From an uncultured Flavobacteriaceae bacterium (GTDB taxonomy: Bacteria; Bacteroidota; Bacteroidia; Flavobacteriales; Flavobacteriaceae): a stretch of DNA of 64,000 bases. Of this stretch, positions 1 through 9,796 are shown piece by piece. A program made the translations under genes and the position numbers. The stretch covers positions 1 through 64,000 of the forward strand of contig CANKZQ010000007.1 of the NCBI GenBank assembly GCA_947488345.1. Direction: 5' to 3'. How positions within the stretch are numbered: the first letter of the stretch is position 1; the number at the start of each line of letters is the position of its first letter. Under the pieces are notes generated by a model. That model saw only the letters and a program-made list of their open reading frames with translations. It ran no database searches and had not been told where the DNA came from.

Positions 1-1296
1 AATACTGATGGTGATGCGAATCCTGATTATTTAGATGTAGACGATGATGGCGATGGTGTCGATACGGCCAATGAGAACCCAGATCCGAATAATGATGGCG
101 ATCCGGCGGATGCGCAGAATACTGATGGTGATGCGAATCCTGATTATTTAGATGTAGACGATGATGGCGATGGTGTCGATACGGCCAATGAGAATCCAGA
201 TCCGAATAACGATGGCGATCCAGCAGATGCACAAAATACAGATGGTGATGCGAATCCTGACTACTTAGATGTAGACGATGACGGTGATGGTATTGATACA
301 GCAAATGAGAATCCAGATCCAAACGGTGATGGTGATCCAGCAGATGCGCAGAATACTGATGGCGATGCGAATCCTGACTACTTAGATGTAGATGATGACG
401 GTGATGGTATTGATACAGCGAATGAAAATCCAGATCCAAACAACGATGGCGATCCAGCAGATGCGCAGAATACAGATGGTGATGCGAATCCTGATTACTT
501 AGATGTAGATGATGACGGAGATGGTGTAGATACAGCAAATGAGAATCCAGATCCGAATAACGATGGCGATCCAGCAGATGCACAAAATACAGATGGTGAT
601 GCGAATCCTGATTACTTAGACGTAGATGATGACGGAGATGGTGTTGATACAGCAAATGAGAACCCAGATCCAAACAACGATGGCGATCCGGCAGATGCAC
701 AAAATACAGATGGCGATGCGAATCCTGACTACTTAGACATAGATGACGATGGTGATGGCATAGATACAGCCAATGAGAATCCAGATCCGAACAACGATGG
801 CGATCCGGCAGATGCACAAAATACAGATGGCGATGCGAATCCTGATTACTTAGATGTAGATGATGACGGAGATGGTGTTGATACAGCAAATGAGAACCCA
901 GATCCAAACAACGATGGCGATCCTGCAGATGCGCAAAATACAGATGGTGATGCGAATCCAGACTACTTAGATGTAGACGATGACGGTGATGGAGTTAATA
1001 CTGAGTTTGAGAACGCTGATCCGAACAATGATGGCGATCCAGCGGATGCACAAAATACAGATGGCGATGCGAATCCTGACTACCTAGATGTAGATGATGA
1101 TGGTGATGGTGTTGATACTGAGTTTGAGAATCCAGACCCAAACAATGATGGTGATCCGGCAGACGCTCAGAACACCGATTCAGCAAGTGGAGATACGGTT
1201 CCAGATTATTTAGACGATGACGATGATGGTGATGGTGTAGATACTGCTGATGAAAATCCAGATCCAAACAACGATGGGGATCCTGCTGATGCACAA
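1..1296 (+). repeat. Tandem 117-bp (39-aa) Asp-rich coding repeats, about 11 copies
   Basis: Copies begin at 1, 118, 235, 352, 469, 586, 703, 820, 937 and 1054, each exactly 117 bp. An eleventh, 126-bp variant copy starts at 1171. The core protein unit begins NTDGDANPDYLD and ends NNDGDPADAQ. Copies 1 and 2 encode the same 39 residues and differ only at synonymous bases. Copies 9 and 10 have TEFEN in place of TANEN, and copy 11 carries a three-residue insertion. The array runs off the left edge, so the true copy number is unknown. Single degenerate units recur near 4975-5060 and 5745-5830. Confidence 0.95.
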
Positions 1297-4200
1297 AATT
1301 CAGATGGTGATTTGATTCCAGATTACCTGGATGGCGATGATGATAACGATGGAATTTTAACGGCAGATGAAGATTTTGACGGCGATGGAAATCCATTAAA
1401 TGATGATAATGATGGCGATGGTGTACCTAATTACTTAGATTTAGATAGTGATAATGATGGTATTCCAGATGCAATAGAGGGTAATGGCGATACTGATGGT
1501 GACGGAATTCCTGATTTCTTAGATTTAGATAGCGATAATGATGGCATTCCTGATATTATTGAAGCTGGAGGTACAGACATTGATGGAGATGGTCAAATAG
1601 ATTATCCAACACTAGGAGATCCAACGAGTATGAATGATAGTGATGGTGATGGTTTAGCAGATGAACTTGATCCAGATAATGGTAACACACCATTGGCTAG
1701 CCCAGATACTGACGGTGATGGTGTATTAGATAATTTAGACGTAGATAGTGATAACGATGGTATTACAGATGCTAGAGAAAATGGAGGAACAGATGCAGAT
1801 GGCGATGGAATTTCAGATACATTCGCTGATGCGAATGATAATGGTTTAGACGACGCCTTAGAAGGTGTTGCTTTAACGCTATTGAATACAGATGCGGCTA
1901 CCGGTGATACATTACCTAATTACTTAGATTTAGATTCAGATGGTGACGGTATTTCCGATGTTATCGAAGCAGGAGGCATAGATGCAGATGGCGATGGCCA
2001 TGTCGATTATGTGACTTCAGGCGATCCAACCTCAATGACTGATGTGAATGGTAATGGTTTAGCCGATGCTATTGATCCAGGCCAAGCGGGAACTGCTTTA
2101 CTTGTGGTGAATACTGACGGTACTGGAGGAGAAGATTATATTGATATCGACGCTGATGGTGATGGAATCATAGATAATATTGAAGGACAAACAACTGCCG
2201 GTTTTGTGCCGCCAGCAAATACAGATATTGATAACGATGGTTTAGATGACGCTTATGACGGAGATGATGGAAATACTGTGGGTATTGTTGATCCTCTAGG
2301 ACCACTTGGTGCCGTTGAACCTACAAATACGGATCTTATGGATAATCCAGATTATCAAGATACAGATTCCGATAATGATGGTGATTTAGATAGCTTAGAA
2401 GGTTGGGATACAGATAATGATGGAACAGCCGATATTGTTCCGGCTCCGGGTGATGCGGATAATGATGGACTAGACAACGCTTATGATATTGATGATAGTG
2501 CTTTAGATCCTACCAATGGAGGTACAGTCCCTGCTGATTTCCCAGACTTAGATACTCCTGGTGGAGATTTAGATTGGAGAGAAGCTCTAGATATTGATTC
2601 GGATAATGATGGTGTTGACGATCCTGCAGATTTAGATGATGATAATGATGGGATTCCAGATACTGATGAATCAGGAGGAAATGCTCCAAATGGAGATGCT
2701 GATGGTGATGGTATTCCAAATTATTTAGATACTACTGATGATGGCGGTGCTGGAGATGGCAGTCTGACAGACTACACAGACGCAGATGGCAACGGTATTC
2801 CAGATGTGTATGATGGCGATGGCGACGGTGTGCCAAATCATTTAGACCTAGATAGTGATAATGATGGTATTTATGATATCGTTGAGTCAGGACAATTGAA
2901 CGGAACAACAATTGTAGATGCAAATAATGATGGAATATTAGATGCAGCTACACCTGCAAGTGTAGGAGCTAACGGATTGTTAGATCTTATAGAAACAGAC
3001 GATACCGCTACTGCCACAGTTACAATAGCAACGGCAGATTCGGATACAGATGGTATTCCTGATTCTAATGAAATCAATGCTGATAACGATGGATGTAACG
3101 ATGTCTTAGAGGCTGGTTTTACAGATACAGATAGCAATGGTTTATTAGGAACAGGAGATGTTGGAACTGGACTAACCGTTGATGTTAACGGAGTCGTAAC
3201 CAGTGGAACAGATGGCTATACAACACCAACCGATGGTGATACAAATGGCGTTTTTGATTTCCAAGAAATGGGAGAAGCAGTTTCGGTGACAACGCAGCCC
3301 GTAAGTCAAACAATAATTATTAATGCCAATGCTAATTTTGACGTAACAAGTACGGCAACAACATATCAATGGCAAGAGAGTACTGATGATGGTGCTACTT
3401 GGAACGATATTTCCGATGGTGGTACGAATCCGACATACGCGGGTGCTACGACTGATGCTTTATCATTAACAACGGTACCAGCTTCTTTCGGAGGTAATCA
3501 GTATAGAGTTATCTTATCTTCACCAGCTTTTGCTTGTGATGGAAATATTACGTCTGATGAAGTAGTATTGAACTTATTTGGAGATAACGATGGTGATGGT
3601 ATTCCAGATTTTGCAGACCTTGATGATGATAATGATGGTATTCCAGATACCGATGAATCGGGTGGTCTAGATCCGAATGCAGATGGCGATGGTGACGGTA
3701 TTCCATTATACTTAGATGACGATGATACAGACGCTGGTATTGGTGATACCGACGGAATTGAACCAGGATTTGATGGAGATAACGATGGTGTGCCTAATCA
3801 TTTAGATTTAGATAGTGATAACGATGGTATTTATGATATCGTTGAATCAGGTCAACTAAATGGAAGCACAATCATAGACGCTGATAATAATGGTGTTTTA
3901 GATGGAGTTCCAGCTGATTTCGGAACGAACGGTTTATTAGATGCTCTAGAAGACGCTCCAGATAGTGATGTATTAGGTGTTGCTACTGCAGATTCTGACA
4001 CTGATGGTATCCCAGATTCTAACGAATTAAATGCTGATGATGATGGTTGTACTGATGTACTAGAAGCAGGATTTACAGATTCTGATAGCAGCGGAAGGTT
4101 AGGTGCAGATGCTGGCTTAACAGTAGACGCGAATGGTGTTGTGAATACACCAGGATTAACAGATGGCTATACAACACCGTTAGATGGTGATACGAATGGA

Positions 4201-7014
4201 GTGTTTGATTTTCAAGAGGCTGGAGCTGCGGTTACATTGACCGACCAACCAATGGATCAAACTATCACCATAAATACAAATGCTAATTTTGATGTGACAG
4301 GAGCCGCTCCTACATTTCAATGGCAAGAAAGTACAGATAATGGAGTTACTTGGAATAATATAACTAATGGAGGAACAGCACCAACATATGCAGGTGCAAC
4401 TACAGATGCCTTAACATTAACGTTTGTTCCAGCTTCATTTAGCGGTAATCAATATCGTGTAATTTTATCATCACCTGCGTTCGCTTGTGATGGTAATATA
4501 ACATCAAATCCAGCAACACTTACGGTACAAGCTGATTTTGATGGAGATGGTATCGGAGATCCAGTGGATTTAGATGATGATAATGACGGTATTCCAGATT
4601 CAGTAGAATTGAATGGCTTAGATCCATTAGCAGATGTAGACGGCGATGGTGTTCCAGCATATTTAGACGATAACGATAATAATATCTCTGTTGGAGATGC
4701 AGATGGCCAAGTGGAAGCGGCCTTTGACCTTGACGGAGATGGTGACCCGAATCATTTAGATTTAGATGCTGACGGTGATGGAATCTATGATGTAAATGAA
4801 AGTGGTTTAGCAGATTTAGATGCTGATAACGATGGAGATATTGATGGTGTTCCGGCTGATTTCGGAGCAAACGGATTGTTTGATGCTATAGAAGATAATG
4901 ACACGGCAGGAGCTGTAATTAATTACACACTTTTAGATTCTGATAATGACGGAATCATTAATGCATTAGACATTGATGATGACGGCGATGGCGTAAATAC
5001 TGCGTCTGAAAATCCAGATCCGAATAACGATGGAGACCCTTCTGATGCACAAGATACTGACGGAGATGGAGTAGCTGATTATTTAGATATTGATGATGAT
5101 AATGATGGTATTTTAACAGCGACTGAAGGTACAGCGAACGATGATGGAGATAGTTTACCTAACTACTTAGATCAAGATGCTGATGGTGACGGTATTGCAG
5201 ATAACGTAGAAGGGCAATCAACCGCAGGATATATTGCCCCTGACGGAGTAGATACAGATGGTGATGGTTTAGATGATGCTTATGACAATTTTGACAATCT
5301 TACAGTGAACGATCCTGATAATAATGGAGGTACAACTAACGGAATTCAACCAATAGATTCTGATGCCGGTACTTCTGGAGCAGATGGTATTGCAGATTAT
5401 TTAGATCTAGATACTGACGGTGATGGAGTGCAAGATGCTATTGAAGGACATGATTTAGACAATGATGGTATTGCAGATGTTTTTCCAACTACCGATTCTG
5501 ATAATGACGGTTTAAATGATGCTTATGATGGTTCAGTTGGAGATTTTGGAGATCCAAATGGATTAATTGTTACAGCTGACCCTGCAACTGATCTCCCTGA
5601 TACGGATAGTACAGAGGATGTAAACTATAGAGATATTGATGATGACGGAGATGGTATTCACACAAGATTTGAAGACCTGAATGGAGATGGAGATTTTTCT
5701 AATGATGACACAGATGGTGATGGTACACCTAATTACTTAGATAGTGATGATGATGGTGATGGTATTGCCACTGCTGATGAGAACCCTGATCCAAACGGTG
5801 ACGGTAATCCTGCCGATGCTCAAGATATTGATGCTGACGGTATTCCAGATTATTTAGATGATGATGACGATAATGACGGTATTGCAACCATAGATGAAGA
5901 TGTAGATGGCGATGGTGACCCATCCAATGATGATTCTGATGGTGATGGTATACCGAATTATTTAGATATCGATGATGACAATGATGGTATTATGACCATA
6001 GTTGAAGGTGATGCTGACGAAGATGGTGATTCCTTCCCTAATTATTTAGATCAAGATGCTGATGGTGATGGTATTCCAGATAATGTTGAAGGCCAAACTA
6101 CGGGAGGTTATACAAATCCTTTAGGTACGGATAGCGATAATGATGGTTTAGATGATGCTTATGATAATGATACTGATGGTACCAATGGTGCTGACAATTT
6201 CGGTATTGGTAACGGAATTCAGCCAGTAAATACAGATGGAGCTGATAATGATGATTATTTAGACAGTGATTCAGATAATGATAATGTACCTGATTCAGTC
6301 GAAGGTCATGATTATAGTGATCCTTCAAATGTAATTGGTTCGCCAGATGGTGAGGCTGATGTATTGCCTTCTAATCAAGATGTTGACCAGGATGGTTTAG
6401 ATGATGCTTATGATGGAGATATTTCTGGTTTTGGTGATCCGAACGGTTTAAATGTTGGTACAGATCCGGCATTAGATCTGCCAAATAGAGATCAAGCTTT
6501 ATTTGACTTTTTCGGAGGATCTAATAATAACTTCTCTCCAATTACACCAGATGCTGAAGTTGATTATCGAGATACTGATGATGATGGTGATGGTAGATTG
6601 ACATCTTCTCTTGATGAGGATAGAGATGGTGATGGTGATCCTAGAAATGATAATTGTAATGGACCACCAGATAACAATACGCCGAATTACCTAGATCCTA
6701 TCGACTGTGATAGAATACCTGGTGGATTCTCACCAAATGATGACGGTAATAATGATACATTTATTATACCTGCACTTGATCAATCTCCTAATTTCACAAT
6801 GGAAGTATACGATAGATGGGGTAATGCAGTTTATAAATATGATAATAAGGGTAGAACAGGCGCTGAAATTCAGTGGTGGGATGGTTTCTCAACGGGATCT
6901 AGAACTATTGGAAAAGGTAATAAAGTACCAGTGGGGACCTATTTCTATATAATTAATTTCAATAATACTGTAAGAACACCTGCTAAGTCTGGGTGGGTTT
7001 ATGTGAATTATTAA
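1..7014 (+). CDS. Giant Asp-rich repeat surface protein with type B T9SS sorting domain (5' end outside window)
   Basis: The reading frame is open from base 1 and ends at TAA 7012-7014, so about 2337 codons of a larger protein are visible; start and signal peptide lie outside. Almost all of it is built from Asp/Asn/Gly-rich motifs such as DSDNDGIPD and DDDGDG, like thrombospondin type 3 Ca-binding repeats. Two Ig-like segments (about 3280-3590 and 4230-4530) carry a YQWQEST core. The last ~100 residues (from about 6715) run from GGFSPNDDGNND through VYDRWGN and WWDG to GWVYVNY, matching the gliding-motility-associated C-terminal domain (TIGR04131), the type B sorting signal of type IX secretion. 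Secretion and cell-surface attachment are therefore expected, as for SprB-like adhesins. The PorP/SprF and OmpA genes follow directly. The ligand is unknown. Confidence 0.9.
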   Translation, partial: NTDGDANPDYLDVDDDGDGVDTANENPDPNNDGDPADAQNTDGDANPDYLDVDDDGDGVDTANENPDPNNDGDPADAQNTDGDANPDYLDVDDDGDGIDTANENPDPNGDGDPADAQNTDGDANPDYLDVDDDGDGIDTANENPDPNNDGDPADAQNTDGDANPDYLDVDDDGDGVDTANENPDPNNDGDPADAQNTDGDANPDYLDVDDDGDGVDTANENPDPNNDGDPADAQNTDGDANPDYLDIDDDGDGIDTANENPDPNNDGDPADAQNTDGDANPDYLDVDDDGDGVDTANENPDPNNDGDPADAQNTDGDANPDYLDVDDDGDGVNTEFENADPNNDGDPADAQNTDGDANPDYLDVDDDGDGVDTEFENPDPNNDGDPADAQNTDSASGDTVPDYLDDDDDGDGVDTADENPDPNNDGDPADAQNSDGDLIPDYLDGDDDNDGILTADEDFDGDGNPLNDDNDGDGVPNYLDLDSDNDGIPDAIEGNGDTDGDGIPDFLDLDSDNDGIPDIIEAGGTDIDGDGQIDYPTLGDPTSMNDSDGDGLADELDPDNGNTPLASPDTDGDGVLDNLDVDSDNDGITDARENGGTDADGDGISDTFADANDNGLDDALEGVALTLLNTDAATGDTLPNYLDLDSDGDGISDVIEAGGIDADGDGHVDYVTSGDPTSMTDVNGNGLADAIDPGQAGTALLVVNTDGTGGEDYIDIDADGDGIIDNIEGQTTAGFVPPANTDIDNDGLDDAYDGDDGNTVGIVDPLGPLGAVEPTNTDLMDNPDYQDTDSDNDGDLDSLEGWDTDNDGTADIVPAPGDADNDGLDNAYDIDDSALDPTNGGTVPADFPDLDTPGGDLDWREALDIDSDNDGVDDPADLDDDNDGIPDTDESGGNAPNGDADGDGIPNYLDTTDDGGAGDGSLTDYTDADGNGIPDVYDGDGDGVPNHLDLDSDNDGIYDIVESGQLNGTTIVDANNDGILDAATPASVGANGLLDLIETDDTATATVTIATADSDTDGIPDSNEINADNDGCNDVLEAGFTDTDSNGLLGTGDVGTGLTVDVNGVVTSGTDGYTTPTDGDTNGVFDFQEMGEAVSVTTQPVSQTIIINANANFDVTSTATTYQWQESTDDGATWNDISDGGTNPTYAGATTDALSLTTVPASFGGNQYRVILSSPAFACDGNITSDEVVLNLFGDNDGDGIPDFADLDDDNDGIPDTDESGGLDPNADGDGDGIPLYLDDDDTDAGIGDTDGIEPGFDGDNDGVPNHLDLDSDNDGIYDIVESGQLNGSTIIDADNNGVLDGVPADFGTNGLLDALEDAPDSDVLGVATADSDTDGIPDSNELNADDDGCTDVLEAGFTDSDSSGRLGADAGLTVDANGVVNTPGLTDGYTTPLDGDTNGVFDFQEAGAAVTLTDQPMDQTITINTNANFDVTGAAPTFQWQESTDNGVTWNNITNGGTAPTYAGATTDALTLTFVPASFSGNQYRVILSSPAFACDGNITSNPATLTVQADFDGDGIGDPVDLDDDNDGIPDSVELNGLDPLADVDGDGVPAYLDDNDNNISVGDADGQVEAAFDLDGDGDPNHLDLDADGDGIYDVNESGLADLDADNDGDIDGVPADFGANGLFDAIEDNDTAGAVINYTLLDSDNDGIINALDIDDDGDGVNTASENPDPNNDGDPSDAQDTDGDGVADYLDIDDDNDGILTATEGTANDDGDSLPNYLDQDADGDGIADNVEGQSTAGYIAPDGVDTDGDGLDDAYDNFDNLTVNDPDNNGGTTNGIQPIDSDAGTSGADGIADYLDLDTDGDGVQDAIEGHDLDNDGIADVFPTTDSDNDGLNDAYDGSVGDFGDPNGLIVTADPATDLPDTDSTEDVNYRDIDDDGDGIHTRFEDLNGDGDFSNDDTDGDGTPNYLDSDDDGDGIATADENPDPNGDGNPADAQDIDADGIPDYLDDDDDNDGIATIDEDVDGDGDPSNDDSDGDGIPNYLDIDDDNDGIMTIVEGDADEDGDSFPNYLDQDADGDGIPDNVEGQTTGGYTNPLGTDSDNDGLDDAYDNDTDGTNGADNFGIGNGIQPVNTDGADNDDYLDSDSDNDNVPDSVEGHDYSDPSNVIGSPDGEADVLPSNQDVDQDGLDDAYDGDISGFGDPNGLNVGTDPALDLPNRDQALFDFFGGSNNNFSPITPDAEVDYRDTDDDGDGRLTSSLDEDRDGDGDPRNDNCNGPPDNNTPNYLDPIDCDRIPGGFSPNDDGNNDTFIIPALDQSPNFTMEVYDRWGNAVYKYDNKGRTGAEIQWWDGFSTGSRTIGKGNKVPVGTYFYIINFNNTVRTPAKSGWVYVNY
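2630..4566 (+). repeat. Duplicated ~0.95-kb module (Asp-rich stretch plus Ig-like domain) inside the adhesin
   Basis: Two successive modules, about 2630-3617 and 3618-4566, share the same order: DDDNDGIPDTDESGG, VPNHLDLDSDNDGIYD, a Cys-containing DGC.DVLEAGFTD segment, GYTTP.DGDTNGVFDFQE, and then an Ig-like domain with YQWQEST or FQWQEST and SSPAFACDGNITS. A third module begins at 4567 but lacks the Ig-like part. Protein identity is high, while the DNA has diverged at many third positions. This looks like an old internal duplication. Confidence 0.85.
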
Positions 7015-7059
7015 TAAGAGATAAGAAGAAAATTCGTTTTAACAATATAAAGTACAATT

Positions 7060-7983
7060 ATGAGAATTACATCATTAGTTTTACTGTTGCTACTAAGCTT
7101 TATTTCGATTGAGGGGTATAGTCAACAAGATCCGCAGTATACGCAATATATGTACAATATGAATGTTGTGAATCCGGCGTATGCTGGATCCCGTGGCACC
7201 TTGAGTATTGGCGTTTTAGGACGTACCCAGTGGGTTGGTATCGATGGGGCACCCAATACGGCTACGTTGTCTATTCATGCTCCTGTAGGGCGTAATTTAG
7301 GGGCAGGATTTTCTGTCATAGCCGATGAGATAGGTCCTGTAAAGGAGCAGAATATCTATGCTGACATTTCATATACAATTTCGACTTCAGAGGAAGGAAG
7401 ATTAGCTTTTGGGTTAAAGGGAGGAGTTACGTTGTTTAATGCGAATTTAGTAGATATCGAGTTACCTCAGAATGATTTAGATGATTTGTTTGGTGAGAAT
7501 TTGAGTAGAACATTTCCTAATATAGGTGCAGGTGCTTATTATTATAATGAGCGCTTTTATGCGGGGTTATCGGTTCCTAATATCTTGCAGACCGTACATT
7601 TTGAGAAGGGTGGTAATTTTATCACACGAGCAGCTGAGGAGACACATTTCTTTTTTACCAGTGGTTATGTATTTGATTTATCAGATAATTTAAAGTTCAA
7701 GCCATCTACGATGGTTAAGGCCGTTTCAGGAGCTCCATTATCGGTAGATGTTTCGGCGAACTTTTTGATGAATGACAGGTTAGAGTTAGGTTTGAATTAC
7801 CGTTTAGATGATTCGATAGGGGCTTTGATTAACTTTGGGGTTACTCCAAGTTTACGCATCGGTTATGCATACGATTATACGACGACGAATTTAGGTAATT
7901 TCAACAGTGGCACACACGAGGCCTTTTTACTTTGGGATATAGATTTCTCAAAGAAGAACTTAAAATCACCTAGATTTTTCTAA
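7060..7983 (+). CDS. PorP/SprF family type IX secretion membrane protein
   Basis: The 307-residue protein has a signal peptide (residues 1-21, ending GYSQ) and then the family's hallmark start, QDPQYTQYMYNMNVVNPAYAGSRG in pieces around residues 22-45. The rest alternates as in an outer-membrane beta-barrel and ends in aromatic Phe, matching TIGR03519. Known members such as SprF are needed for secretion or surface attachment of a neighbouring SprB-like protein with a type B sorting domain. Here the gene starts 45 bp after such a protein and 17 bp before an OmpA gene, so it is probably the dedicated partner in one operon. Its codons look more G-rich (GAG, GGG, TTG) than those of both neighbours. 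Confidence 0.92.
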   Translation: MRITSLVLLLLLSFISIEGYSQQDPQYTQYMYNMNVVNPAYAGSRGTLSIGVLGRTQWVGIDGAPNTATLSIHAPVGRNLGAGFSVIADEIGPVKEQNIYADISYTISTSEEGRLAFGLKGGVTLFNANLVDIELPQNDLDDLFGENLSRTFPNIGAGAYYYNERFYAGLSVPNILQTVHFEKGGNFITRAAEETHFFFTSGYVFDLSDNLKFKPSTMVKAVSGAPLSVDVSANFLMNDRLELGLNYRLDDSIGALINFGVTPSLRIGYAYDYTTTNLGNFNSGTHEAFLLWDIDFSKKNLKSPRFF

Positions 7984-8000
7984 AATAAGAAAAGCAAATT

Positions 8001-9689
8001 ATGAAAAGAATTTTTTTAGCATTATGTATGTTTAGTATTGCATTTTTAAGTGCACAAACTGAAACATCAGGTAAATACGGAACCGTTAAGAATTTAGAGA
8101 TAAATACGAAGAATTCTGACTTTGGGCCTTCTTATTTAGGAGAGAACCAATTGATATTTGCATCTCCTAAAAGAGGTTTCAGAATTATAAAAGATGTTTG
8201 GGAACAAAACGGTCAACGCTTTTTAGAATTGTACGTAGGTACTATTAATAATGAAACAGGAGAAGTATCTGAACAAGAAAAGTTAAAAGGAGAAGTGAAT
8301 TCTCGCTACCATGATGCACAGGCTGTTTTTACCAAAGATGGAAAAACAGTATACTTTACAAGAGATAATTATTACAACAAAATTTTAGGTATCGATAATA
8401 AAGGTTGGACGAATCTAGCCATGTTTAAGGCTAGTGTCAATAATGAAGGTGAATGGATTAACATCATACCTATGCCTTTTAATAATGTAGAGTACTCAGT
8501 AGGTCACCCGGCACTGAGTGAGGATGAAAAGACACTTTATTTTGCGTCAGATATGCCAGGAACACTAGGAGAGACAGATATCTTTAAGGTAGATGTTAAC
8601 CAAAGTGGTTTTGGAAACCCTACAAATATGGGAGATAAAGTAAATTCAACCTCTAAAGATTGGTTTCCATTTGTAGATAAAGGCGTACTGTATTTCACTT
8701 CTGATAGAGGTGAAGGGATGGGAGGCTCTGATATTTACGCAGCAAAACTAGAAGGTTTTTCGCCAGATCCAGTATTGTTAAGTGAACCAATAAATTCTGC
8801 GGCAGATGATTTTGCATTTATTATTGACAATGAAACCCGAAAAGGATATTTTTCTTCGAATAGAGAAGGAGGTAAAGGAGATGATGATATCTATTCTTTT
8901 CTTGAAGAAGAAACAGTAGAATTTAAATGTAAGCAATTAGTAACAGGGGAAGTTCGAGATAAGAATACCACAGATTTATTGCCTGGTGCTGAGGTTGTAT
9001 TGAGCGATGAGGAAGGGAATGTACTTGAAACGATGGTTGTGGGCGAAGACGGTGTTTTTACTTTTGAAGTACTCTGTGAAACAGTGTATAAACTAGAAGG
9101 TAAAAAGGTGAACTATACACCACAATCTAAAGGATTTACAACAGATAATGAAGCCGATAAAGAATCTAAATTATTAATACTTTTAGGTACAGGAGATATC
9201 GATTTTATTAGCGATGGTAGCGGAGTTGATAAAACTACAGAGGAATTATTTAGAGATAATAAACCCGAAGGAGCTCCTGAAGATCCCGACGATCTACCTG
9301 AAGAAATCAAAATATCGACAATTGACGGTAAATACTTAGTAAATATCAATCCTATTTATTTTGACCTAAATTCATCGTATTTAAATAAACAAGCCAAAGG
9401 AGAATTACAAAAAGTAATTGACTTGATGAATCAATATCCTGAAATGATTATTGAATCAGCTTCTCATACAGATTCTAGAGGAGCAGATGGCTATAATATG
9501 TGGCTGTCTGATCGAAGAGCCAAGTCTACAGTAAGCTATATTATAGAAAGAGGTATTGATGCCAGTAGAATTACAGGAAGAGGATATGGTGCTTCACAGT
9601 TAATGAACGATTGTGAAAAGGGTGTAAAATGTACAGATGCCGAACATGCCGCCAATCGTAGAACAGAGTTCCAAGTTATAAAAATGTAA
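8001..9689 (+). CDS. OmpA family protein with beta-propeller and C-terminal peptidoglycan-binding domain
   Basis: The 562-residue protein starts with a signal peptide (about 1-18, FLSAQ). Residues ~45-300 contain WD40-like/PD40 propeller motifs (YFTRDN, LYFASDMPG, LYFTSDRGEG, YFSSNREGG). A carboxypeptidase-regulatory-like beta domain follows at ~310-395 (TGEVRDKNTTDLLPGAEV). The OmpA domain occupies ~445-560, with HTDSRG, LSDRRAKS and NRRTEF, the last being typical of diaminopimelate binding. It probably anchors the upstream secretion and adhesin unit to peptidoglycan. SprB-, PorP/SprF- and OmpA-type genes commonly sit together in flavobacteria. A strong terminator lies 25 bp downstream and closes the operon. 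Confidence 0.92.
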   Translation: MKRIFLALCMFSIAFLSAQTETSGKYGTVKNLEINTKNSDFGPSYLGENQLIFASPKRGFRIIKDVWEQNGQRFLELYVGTINNETGEVSEQEKLKGEVNSRYHDAQAVFTKDGKTVYFTRDNYYNKILGIDNKGWTNLAMFKASVNNEGEWINIIPMPFNNVEYSVGHPALSEDEKTLYFASDMPGTLGETDIFKVDVNQSGFGNPTNMGDKVNSTSKDWFPFVDKGVLYFTSDRGEGMGGSDIYAAKLEGFSPDPVLLSEPINSAADDFAFIIDNETRKGYFSSNREGGKGDDDIYSFLEEETVEFKCKQLVTGEVRDKNTTDLLPGAEVVLSDEEGNVLETMVVGEDGVFTFEVLCETVYKLEGKKVNYTPQSKGFTTDNEADKESKLLILLGTGDIDFISDGSGVDKTTEELFRDNKPEGAPEDPDDLPEEIKISTIDGKYLVNINPIYFDLNSSYLNKQAKGELQKVIDLMNQYPEMIIESASHTDSRGADGYNMWLSDRRAKSTVSYIIERGIDASRITGRGYGASQLMNDCEKGVKCTDAEHAANRRTEFQVIKM

Positions 9690-9713
9690 ATTAATCAAAA
9701 GCAATTAACCTTG

Positions 9714-9748
9714 AAAAAGCCTTGTACATATGACAAGGCTTTTTTTAT
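9714..9748 (+). terminator. Rho-independent terminator of the adhesin operon
   Basis: The arms AAAGCCTTGT and ACAAGGCTTT enclose a 7-base loop and are followed by a T run. It sits just after the OmpA stop codon. Confidence 0.9.
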
Positions 9749-9796
9749 GTTGATGTTTTGTGACCTATCAAACAGTTTCAGACAACTTTTCAAATC

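Noticed and set aside
1-1296. CRISPR-like regular repeat
   Set aside because: The 117-bp period is in frame with an open coding sequence, there are no spacers, and the repeats encode Asp-rich protein units.
995-6328. Several His-rich open frames on the minus strand (for example 995-1396, 4520-4870, 6098-6328)
   Set aside because: They are antisense shadows of Asp/Asn codons (GAT/AAT read backwards give His/Leu/Tyr-rich frames) in the adhesin gene.
6707-6952. 81-codon plus-strand frame inside the adhesin 3' end
   Set aside because: It is a shifted frame under the strongly conserved sorting domain, with no protein-like features of its own.
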